Made by a program: the position numbers and the translations under genes | Notes under the pieces: generated by a model | Databases searched by the model: none | What the model was told of the DNA's origin: nothing | The model's input: only the letters and a program-made list of their open reading frames with translations | DNA from: Bacteroidales bacterium | GTDB taxonomy: Bacteria; Bacteroidota; Bacteroidia; Bacteroidales; BM520 | Assembly (NCBI GenBank): GCA_028701815.1 | Contig: JAQVPY010000143.1 | Location: 1-5,701, forward strand | DNA: 5,701 nucleotides | Reading direction: 5' to 3' | Shown: positions 1-5,701 of the stretch, one piece after another | Layout: the number at the start of each line of letters is the position of its first letter | Numbering within the stretch: the first letter of the stretch is position 1

Positions 1-1839
1 CAGGCTGGTAACATCATCGCTGAGGAGTAGTGATTTAACATCTTTTCCTGTTTGTTCTTTGATGATTTCAGGCAGGGTTTTGCCTATAGTTTTGTTGCTT
101 TTGTTGAAGAAAGAGAAGCGGCGTTTGCTGACTGAAGGGACTTCGGCAAAAAATTTAAAGTCGTCGAGTTCGATATATTTCATCGCGATGGAATAATACA
201 GGTCGATAAGGTTTGATTTATCTGCATTAGCCATGATGCTCGCAATTTTATTATCGTCGAGTTTCAGGTTAAGGCTTTCGGCCCATTTTTCCATGATGCT
301 TTTTCCTTCTTCGAATTTTTCCTTTTTAATATTATTGAGAGAGAGTCGGATTCTGCTTTTTGCGCGTTGAGTCTGGGCGATTCCCAGCCATGAGTCTTTT
401 GGGTGTTGGCTTTTAGACGTAAGTATCTCCACTTGGTCGCCGCTGTTGATCACGGTGCTTATTGAGGCGAGTTTGTTGTTGATTTTAGCTCCGATGCACG
501 AGTCGCCGATAGCGGTATGGATAGCATAAGCGAAGTCGAGTACCGTTGCGCCTTTAGGCAGGGTGCGCAATTCGCCTTTAGGCGTGAATACGAAGATCTC
601 GTCGGTGAAGAGATTGCTTTTAAAGTCATCTACAAAGCCGATAGCATTACCGTCGTCGTCTTTATTCAGACGCAGATTTTCTATCATCTTTTTCATGAGG
701 TTGATCCACTGGTCGAGTTTGCTGTCGGCGTCATCAACCTTATCTTTATATTTCCAATGGGCGGCGAGTCCGTTTTCGGCTATGTCGTCCATACGTTTAC
801 TCCTTATCTGTACCTCTACCCACTGTCCCGTGGGACTCATGACGGTTGCATGTAAGGCCTCATAGCCGTTAGCTTTCGGAGTGGAAATCCAGTCGCGCAG
901 GCGATCTTGTTTCGGCATATAATAGTTGGTGACGATAGAATAAATCTTCCAGCAGTCGAATTTCTCCGACTCCTTGTCGGAATCGACGATGATTCTTATG
1001 GCAAACAGGTCGTCGATGTCGTCGAAGTCGACTTTTTTCTCCGACATCTTTTTCCATATTGAATAGACGGATTTGAAACGGGCGAGGATTTCGAACTTCA
1101 TGCCTTTTTCGGCCATCTCACTTTTTATCGGATAAATGAACTTGTTGATAAACCGCTGGTAGTCTTTCTTCTTCAGACGGATTTTATCTTCGATCATATT
1201 GTAAATCTCGGGTTCGAGAAATTTCAAGGAGAGGTTTTCTAACTCGTTTTTAACATTATAGTATCCGAGACGGTGTGCTAGAGGGGCATAGATATACTCT
1301 GTCTCCGAGGCAATTTTAACCTGTTTCTCTCGTGGCATATATGTCAGCGTCCGCATATTATGCAGTCTGTCGGCCAGCTTGATGAGTATTACGCGTATGT
1401 CATAAGAAAACGACAGGAGGACTTTTCTGAATGTCTCTGCCTGTGGCGAAGTCATCTTGCCGTTGGTCGTCATAGGCACATCATCGATTTTGGTCAATCC
1501 GTCAATGATGCTGGCAACGGTAGGACCGAACTGCTCCCTGATGTCGTCTAATGTATATTCCGTGTCTTCTACAACATCATGTAACAAGGCACAGATGATG
1601 GAGGTCTTGCCGAGACCGAGCTCCTGCGCGGCGATTTTAGCTACGGCGATGGGGTGAAAGATATAAGGCTCACCGCTTTTTCTGCGAGTGTTGCTGTGCG
1701 CTTTTACCGCCAAATCGAAAGCCTCTCTAACTAATGCTATGTCGGCCTTGGTCTTTTTTCCGCTTTTCCAGGCTTTGAGGATTTCTTTATATCCGTTTTC
1801 TATCGCTAATTGTTCTTGTTCTTCAGTATCAGAATACAT
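1..1839 (-). CDS. rel: Bifunctional (p)ppGpp synthetase/hydrolase, RelA/SpoT family (3' end missing)
   Basis: This long Rel enzyme would make (p)ppGpp from ATP and GDP/GTP and hydrolyse it, driving the stringent response in the cytoplasm. The frame is open for 613 codons from ATG at 1839 to the window edge, without a frameshift. The HD hydrolase domain spans about residues 30-200 and keeps H62, H87-D88, E91-D92 and D157/N161 (LADRLHN). The synthetase domain (about 245-365) has R254/K256, DFDDIDD at 271-277, GYEALH at 325-330 and E342 in VEVQIR. RLRD at 313-316 resembles the basic RXKD motif of bifunctional Rel/SpoT rather than the acidic EXDD of RelA, so both activities are likely. A TGS domain follows (about 413-475, with H441 in AIHTAIGD), then the helical region. 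By family length, some 120-140 residues (zinc-finger/CC and ACT domains) lie outside. An in-frame upstream ATG at 1857 meets a stop after two codons, which fixes the start at 1839. Confidence 0.96.
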   Translation of the reverse strand, partial: MYSDTEEQEQLAIENGYKEILKAWKSGKKTKADIALVREAFDLAVKAHSNTRRKSGEPYIFHPIAVAKIAAQELGLGKTSIICALLHDVVEDTEYTLDDIREQFGPTVASIIDGLTKIDDVPMTTNGKMTSPQAETFRKVLLSFSYDIRVILIKLADRLHNMRTLTYMPREKQVKIASETEYIYAPLAHRLGYYNVKNELENLSLKFLEPEIYNMIEDKIRLKKKDYQRFINKFIYPIKSEMAEKGMKFEILARFKSVYSIWKKMSEKKVDFDDIDDLFAIRIIVDSDKESEKFDCWKIYSIVTNYYMPKQDRLRDWISTPKANGYEALHATVMSPTGQWVEVQIRSKRMDDIAENGLAAHWKYKDKVDDADSKLDQWINLMKKMIENLRLNKDDDGNAIGFVDDFKSNLFTDEIFVFTPKGELRTLPKGATVLDFAYAIHTAIGDSCIGAKINNKLASISTVINSGDQVEILTSKSQHPKDSWLGIAQTQRAKSRIRLSLNNIKKEKFEEGKSIMEKWAESLNLKLDDNKIASIMANADKSNLIDLYYSIAMKYIELDDFKFFAEVPSVSKRRFSFFNKSNKTIGKTLPEIIKEQTGKDVKSLLLSDDVTSL

Positions 1840-1865
1840 GCCTTTTTTTTATGCCATCTAAAGTG

Positions 1866-1896
1866 CAAATATAAAAATTAATTGACAAATAACAAT
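1866..1896 (-). promoter_or_regulatory. Probable Bacteroidota-type promoter for rel
   Basis: Read on the minus strand, ATTG (1896-1893) is followed after 19 bases by TATATTTG (1873-1866). This fits the Bacteroidota primary sigma factor pattern of a -33 TTTG/TTG and a -7 TAnnTTTG. Transcription would start near 1861, giving a leader of about 20 bases before the ATG at 1839. The leader has an A8 run (complement of 1843-1850) and no properly spaced Shine-Dalgarno sequence, which is normal for this phylum. The match is seen in the sequence; activity is inferred. Confidence 0.6.
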
Positions 1897-1908
1897 TAAC
1901 AATTGACA
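1881..1908. repeat. Tandem array of four degenerate heptamers in the intergenic region
   Basis: Four consecutive 7-mers read ATTGACA, AATAACA, ATTAACA and ATTGACA. Three fit ATTRACA exactly, and the second differs at its second and third positions (AA for AT, T for R context). The array lies between the two -7 elements and supplies the TTGs considered as -33 elements. The same 7-bp period and a related template recur at the right edge of the window. Function is unknown; it could be a regulatory array, replication slippage in AT-rich DNA, or a lineage-specific intergenic repeat. Confidence 0.6.
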
Positions 1909-1914
1909 TTTCAT

Positions 1915-1922
1915 TATATTTG
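1915..1922 (+). promoter_or_regulatory. Probable -7 promoter element for the amidotransferase/T9SS cargo operon
   Basis: TATATTTG matches the Bacteroidota -7 consensus TAnnTTTG and ends 30 bases before the ATG at 1953, which would give a leader of about 25 bases. No TTG or TTTG sits at the expected distance upstream; the nearest TTGs begin at 1882 and 1903. The promoter may therefore be weak or activator-dependent. An alternative sigma70-style pair, TTGACA (1903-1908) with TATAAA (1927-1932) at 18-bp spacing, overlaps it, but this consensus is not typical of the phylum. No Shine-Dalgarno sequence precedes 1953. Confidence 0.45.
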
Positions 1923-1952
1923 CAGTTATAAAAATAATTATAATTACAGACT

Positions 1953-3038
1953 ATGACAACATGTAAAAGGTGTCTCCTTGACGAGCATTATCCCGCCATA
2001 TCTTTTAATGAGGAAGGAGTCTGCTCTTTGTGCTCATCCGATAAGTCATTTGTGCCGATTGGCGAAAGAGCTCTGATTGAGATTTTTGATAATGCCCGGA
2101 CTAAAAAACGTGAGTATGATGCACTTGTTCCTATCAGTGGCGGAAAAGACAGCACATACATTCTGCATCTGGCGGTTAATGTGTACCATTTGAAAGTATT
2201 GGCGATGACTTACGATAACGGTCTGTTCAGTCAACTCGCGCTGGATAATATCGACAGAGCCATTAAGAAGACCGGCGTCAAACATGTGTTTTGCAAACCG
2301 GATTTTGAAGTGCAGAAAAAGGTTTATCAAAACATGTTGCGGTATACCGGCGATATCTGCGGAGCTTGTGATATAGCTACAAAAGCCAATATTATTAAGG
2401 TCGGTAACGACTATTCCATCCCTATTACTTTATATGGTACATCTCCGTTGGAAAACGATTCTTTTGTTCCCGATTCTATCCAGGATATCAGCAGATTTAA
2501 ATATATCATGAAGTCTGCCGGCAATTTGTCGAAGCGACAACTCGATGATTTTCTGATATATCCGCACCTGAATATGTTCGTTCAGTCGTTTTATAAGAAA
2601 ATCGGAAGATTCAGCAAGGAGGTCAGACCCCTGTTTTATATCGACAACCCGAGCGATAAGGAGATGGGGGAGATTATAAAGAGAGAGATGGACTGGCAAG
2701 ACGAGTCCGATAGAGAATATTCGAAGCATTTGGATTGCATTGCGGAGCCGTTTACCAATTATATACGCAATAAAATTTACGGCTATGACAGACGAAAATG
2801 TCAGTACAGCAATATGGTCAGGCGGGGAGAGATTACGAGAGACGATGCGGTCAGATTATTTTTTGCCGACAATATTGAAGAAAAGCCGTCCAACTATTCG
2901 GAAGTTTTAACACATCTCGATCTTAATGACGCTGATATAGAAAAGGCTCTTTCTTATACCCCTCTGTCATACGAAGATCATTCTTCCAAGTTGAACCGGC
3001 TCTATTCACATATTATGAAACACCTCCACCGTTCCTAA
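1953..3038 (+). CDS. PP-loop ATPase, WbpG/PseA-like N-acetyl sugar amidotransferase family
   Basis: This 361-residue cytoplasmic protein belongs to the adenine nucleotide alpha-hydrolase (N-type ATP pyrophosphatase) superfamily. The PP-loop is SGGKDS at residues 62-67. An N-terminal CxxC pair (C4, C7), a PAISF stretch and a second pair (C24, C27) form the probable zinc ribbon typical of WbpG/PseA-type sugar amidotransferases. A third pair, C136/C139 (CGAC), lies after the nucleotide-binding core. The C-terminal part has DCIAEP (261-266), KIYGYDRR (274-281) and VRRGEITRDDA (289-299), also typical. Known members adenylate a sugar amide and use ammonia, supplied by HisH/HisF-like partners, to form acetamidino groups on surface-polysaccharide sugars. 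No such partner is present here, so the substrate is open. Residues 52-68 lack the features expected of TilS, QueC or asparagine synthetase. The downstream gene starts 7 bases after the stop, implying an operon. Confidence 0.82.
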   Translation: MTTCKRCLLDEHYPAISFNEEGVCSLCSSDKSFVPIGERALIEIFDNARTKKREYDALVPISGGKDSTYILHLAVNVYHLKVLAMTYDNGLFSQLALDNIDRAIKKTGVKHVFCKPDFEVQKKVYQNMLRYTGDICGACDIATKANIIKVGNDYSIPITLYGTSPLENDSFVPDSIQDISRFKYIMKSAGNLSKRQLDDFLIYPHLNMFVQSFYKKIGRFSKEVRPLFYIDNPSDKEMGEIIKREMDWQDESDREYSKHLDCIAEPFTNYIRNKIYGYDRRKCQYSNMVRRGEITRDDAVRLFFADNIEEKPSNYSEVLTHLDLNDADIEKALSYTPLSYEDHSSKLNRLYSHIMKHLHRS

Positions 3039-3045
3039 TTGCCAC

Positions 3046-5679
3046 ATGAAAAAAATCTTCTCATTATTGATTTTCGCTCTGTGTTGTGCAAATATTGCCT
3101 TTGCAACACATAACCGTGCAGGGGAGATTACGTTTGTTCATGTGTCGGGATATACTTATGAGATAACAGTTACTACAATCACATATTCGCCGAGTGCTGC
3201 CGACAGATACGAATTAGAAGTCAATTTCGGCGACGGTAATTCAGATGTAGTATCTCGTGTAAACGGACCTGCCGGAACCAATCCCGCAGGAGTTTATTGC
3301 GCCCATCTCGGAGAGAATATCTCCGGCTATGATGATGTGAAACTGAACAAATACACTACGACACATACTTATGCAGGAACAGGGACTTTTATCATATCCG
3401 TAGAAGATCCCAACAGAAATTATGGCGTTATCAATATTCCGAACTCGGTGAATGTGCCGTTTTATATAGAGACGATGCTTTATATTAACCCGTTTATGGG
3501 TTCCAACGATTCTCCACAGACGACGCTTTTGCCTGTTGATAAGGCTTGTGTAGGCGTTCCTTTTATAACCAATGCGGGCGCGTACGATCTCGACGGCGAC
3601 AGCCTCTCGTATGAGTTGATCATCTGTCGTGGCGAGAGCGGACTTGAGATCCCCGGATACACTTATCCTACAGCCTCGCATTCTTTCTATATTGATGAAA
3701 TTACCGGCGATCTATTTTGGATCTCGCCGACTATTCAGGGCGAATATAATGTTGCTTATAAGATAAAAGAATGGCGAAACGGAGTGCAGATAGGATATAT
3801 AATAAGAGACTTCCAGATATTGGTGCTGGCGTGCGACAATAATCCCCCCAATATCGAAGCTGCAGATACCTGCGCTGTTATAGGCGAACGGTTGGAATAT
3901 CCTTTTGTTGTCACCGACGGCGATTATGACGCGGTTACCGTTCAGGTCTCCGGAGAGCCTTTCGTCTTGGAAAATGCTCCGGCGACGTATGAGGTGCTGG
4001 AATCTTCAGAGGGACTCCTTACGGGACGGGTTCTGTGGGAACCGTCGTGCTATGAGGCGAGAAAATCTCCTTATGTGGTCTATTTCAAGGCTACGGAGAC
4101 CGGAAATACCGTGAACCTGAGTTCCGTAAACAGTGCCAATATATATGTATATGCCCCCGCACCGCAAAATCCTGGCGGAGATGCCCTTTCGGGAAACGTG
4201 TACCTTAATTGGGATATTTATTGTTGCAATAACGCCAAGGGCTTTTATATCTATAGAACACGCTATGAAGATAATCATATCCAGGGACAATGTGAGTCGG
4301 GCATGCCTGACGAATGGAATTACGAGAGGATAAGCGTCGTAGAGGGCTCCGGTGTGACTTCATTTACCGATTACGGGGAGACTTCAGGACTGGTACCGGG
4401 CGTGAAATACTATTACAGGATATCTGCCTATTTTGATGATGAGGTGGAAAGTAAAATCTCCGATAAGGTGGTGGTGACACTAAAGAAAGATGTCCCCGTT
4501 ATCACACATGTGTCCGTTCAAAAAACCGATGCGGAACAGGGAGAGATGACGATAACGCTTTCTCCGCCTACAGAAATTGATGAGGTGCTCTACCCGGGAC
4601 CCTATAAGTATTTTTTATATCGCTATGATGAAAAGGAAGAGATATATGTTGAGATCGACTCTACCGACAACCTGCTGGATTCGGTTTTTTACGACTTTCA
4701 CTTAAATACGAAAGACATCCGGTATAGATATTATTTCGGATTATATAATTATAGTAACGGGATAAGGGAATATATGGGCAAGTCGTCATCTGCCACCTCC
4801 CTGTTTCTCGTCACCTCTTCCGGTGATGAAAAGATAACCCTCTCTTGTTCGAGTGAAGTCCCATGGCTATTGGACTCTTTTGATATATACAGGAAATTTG
4901 AAACCGGCGATTTTGAAAAAATTGCCAACGTGACAGATGGAACATATATCGACGGCGGACTTGAAAACTACAACGAATATTGTTATATGGTCGCCTCTCT
5001 GGGTCATTACAGCGCGGGAGGATATGCGGATCCTCTTGTCAACTTCTCGCAGTCGCGCTGCGATATCCCTGCCGACAATGAGGCTCCGTGCGTTTCTGAG
5101 TTGACGGTATTTCCGGATTGCGACGAGATGACAAATCATCTGACATGGACAAATCCGGAGTCCTCAGGCTGTTGCGACGATGTGGCAGGATACTATATAT
5201 ATTTTCAGTCTGATGCCCAATCGGGCTTTGCTATACTTGACTCACTAATGGGCAATGAGTATGACACCTCGTATCTTCATTATAACGAAGGCATCATGTT
5301 CGGCTGCTATTATATAACGTCTGTCGACGACAGCGGCAATGTCAGCGAAGCTTCCAATGTCGTTTGTCTCTATGGCGATGAATGTACCAATTATATTTTG
5401 CCTAATATTTTTACTCCCAATGGGGACTCGTTCAACGATGTTTTTAAGCCCAAGTCGTATTCCGGTATTTTGAGCGTAGAGACATATATTTATAATCGCC
5501 AGGGACGTCTGGTATTTCATTCCGACGACATTGAGATCAACTGGGACGGCAGGGATTATTTGTCACATCAGAATGTCTCCGACGGTGTATATTTTTATGT
5601 ATGTACGGTTACTATGGCGCGATATGATGGCAGTACCGGAGAGAAGATCCTGTCGGGCTATGTCCACATTATTCGGTAG
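3046..5679 (+). CDS. Exported multidomain protein with PKD/cadherin-like and FN3-like domains and a T9SS type B sorting domain
   Basis: This 877-residue protein has a Sec signal peptide (lysines at 2-3, hydrophobic core, AFA cleavage site after residue 20). The mature end THNRAGEITF is typical of Bacteroidota gliding-associated surface proteins. Residues 25-160 look PKD-like (FGDG 61-64). Two cadherin-like domains follow, about 165-262 (DLDGDSLSYE 181-190) and 264-370. Four FN3-like domains lie near 372-478, 482-588, 592-668 and 680-776. The C-terminus (785-877) is a CHU_C / type B T9SS sorting domain: LPNIFTPNGDSFNDVFKP, then YNRQGRLVF, NWDGRD, SDGVYFY and a terminal HIIR. It should cross the outer membrane through T9SS and be surface-bound or released. 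I see no catalytic domain, so adhesion or matrix function is a guess. The mature chain has 20 cysteines, consistent with disulfides. It is probably co-transcribed with the amidotransferase-like gene. Confidence 0.93.
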   Translation: MKKIFSLLIFALCCANIAFATHNRAGEITFVHVSGYTYEITVTTITYSPSAADRYELEVNFGDGNSDVVSRVNGPAGTNPAGVYCAHLGENISGYDDVKLNKYTTTHTYAGTGTFIISVEDPNRNYGVINIPNSVNVPFYIETMLYINPFMGSNDSPQTTLLPVDKACVGVPFITNAGAYDLDGDSLSYELIICRGESGLEIPGYTYPTASHSFYIDEITGDLFWISPTIQGEYNVAYKIKEWRNGVQIGYIIRDFQILVLACDNNPPNIEAADTCAVIGERLEYPFVVTDGDYDAVTVQVSGEPFVLENAPATYEVLESSEGLLTGRVLWEPSCYEARKSPYVVYFKATETGNTVNLSSVNSANIYVYAPAPQNPGGDALSGNVYLNWDIYCCNNAKGFYIYRTRYEDNHIQGQCESGMPDEWNYERISVVEGSGVTSFTDYGETSGLVPGVKYYYRISAYFDDEVESKISDKVVVTLKKDVPVITHVSVQKTDAEQGEMTITLSPPTEIDEVLYPGPYKYFLYRYDEKEEIYVEIDSTDNLLDSVFYDFHLNTKDIRYRYYFGLYNYSNGIREYMGKSSSATSLFLVTSSGDEKITLSCSSEVPWLLDSFDIYRKFETGDFEKIANVTDGTYIDGGLENYNEYCYMVASLGHYSAGGYADPLVNFSQSRCDIPADNEAPCVSELTVFPDCDEMTNHLTWTNPESSGCCDDVAGYYIYFQSDAQSGFAILDSLMGNEYDTSYLHYNEGIMFGCYYITSVDDSGNVSEASNVVCLYGDECTNYILPNIFTPNGDSFNDVFKPKSYSGILSVETYIYNRQGRLVFHSDDIEINWDGRDYLSHQNVSDGVYFYVCTVTMARYDGSTGEKILSGYVHIIR

Positions 5680-5681
5680 CC

Positions 5682-5701
5682 ACTAACCACTGACCACTGA
5701 C
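5682..5701. repeat. Start of a tandem heptamer array downstream of the T9SS cargo gene
   Basis: Three bases after the TAG stop, the sequence reads ACTAACC, ACTGACC and ACTGAC, the third unit cut by the window edge. The units differ only at the R position. The period and the A-Y-T-R-A-C-M pattern match the array at 1881-1908. No stem-loop or T-run is visible before the window ends, so no terminator can be called. Confidence 0.6.

Larger units (their letters stand above)
1864..1924. repeat. Perfect 10-bp inverted repeat containing the two divergent -7 elements
   Basis: TGCAAATATA (1864-1873) is the exact reverse complement of TATATTTGCA (1915-1924), with 41 bp between the arms. Each arm contains the TATATTTG -7 element of the promoter pointing away from the centre. 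Identity over eight of the ten bases could simply reflect two copies of the same promoter element, but the matching GCA flanks extend it. A terminator is unlikely, because the arms are AT-rich and far apart. Confidence 0.6.

Noticed and set aside
517..1657. Several short open frames on the plus strand (517-855, 563-865, 1360-1551, 1457-1657) and one on the minus strand (869-1057)
   Set aside because: All lie inside the uninterrupted 613-codon rel frame, whose protein matches the family motif by motif, and none has a recognisable product.
1849..1857. Upstream in-frame ATG for rel
   Set aside because: It is followed by one codon and then a stop (ATG GCA TAA), so it cannot extend rel; a two-codon leader peptide is not supportable.
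1881..1908. CRISPR array
   Set aside because: The units are 7 bp, contiguous and without spacers.
1903..1932. TTGACA-N18-TATAAA as a sigma70 promoter for the plus-strand operon
   Set aside because: It resembles the proteobacterial consensus, but Bacteroidota primary sigma factors prefer TTTG/TAnnTTTG, and the TTGACA is one unit of the heptamer array. It is kept only as an alternative.
3039..3045. Terminator or separate promoter between the amidotransferase-like gene and the cargo gene
   Set aside because: The gap is 7 bases and shows no stem-loop or TAnnTTTG element.
3082..3105. Lipoprotein signal at the double cysteine (C13-C14) of the exported protein
   Set aside because: The residues before each cysteine (FAL, ALC) do not form a lipobox, and a good AFA signal peptidase I site follows at residues 18-20.
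2046..5520. Short frames of 60-146 codons opposite or out of frame with the two plus-strand genes
   Set aside because: They overlap well-supported genes and translate to compositions typical of shadow frames, with no recognisable domain.

Overview
The window looks like chromosomal DNA from a member of the Bacteroidota, probably Bacteroidales-like. Three things support this: a secreted protein ending in a type B sorting domain of the type IX secretion system (T9SS, CHU_C / gliding-motility-associated C-terminal family), TAnnTTTG-type -7 promoter elements, and the absence of Shine-Dalgarno sequences. The assignment is inferred from these features, not from a database match.

Layout. Positions 1-1839 (minus strand) hold the first 613 codons of a long RelA/SpoT-family (p)ppGpp synthetase/hydrolase; its C-terminus lies beyond the left edge. 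A 113-bp AT-rich intergenic region (1840-1952) separates it from two plus-strand genes. It carries outward-facing -7 elements that form a perfect 10-bp inverted repeat, with a tandem array of four heptamers between them. Positions 1953-3038 encode a PP-loop (SGGKDS) amidotransferase-like protein of the WbpG/PseA N-acetyl sugar amidotransferase type. Seven bases later, 3046-5679 encodes an 877-residue exported multidomain protein: signal peptide, PKD-like and cadherin-like N-terminal domains, about four fibronectin III-like domains, and the T9SS type B sorting domain. The last 20 bases start a second heptamer array.

How the genes relate. The two plus-strand genes are almost certainly one transcription unit, pairing a probable sugar- or thiol-modifying ATPase with a surface or secreted T9SS cargo. 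The HisH/HisF-type partners that WbpG enzymes normally need are not in the window. The rel gene is divergent and probably an unrelated housekeeping neighbour, though the close promoters could be co-regulated. The observations most worth checking are the orphan amidotransferase/T9SS cargo operon, the two heptamer arrays that fit one degenerate template (AYTRACM), and a vicinal Cys-Cys motif shared by the first and last FN3-like domains. I saw no RNA gene, mobile element, CRISPR array or convincing terminator.
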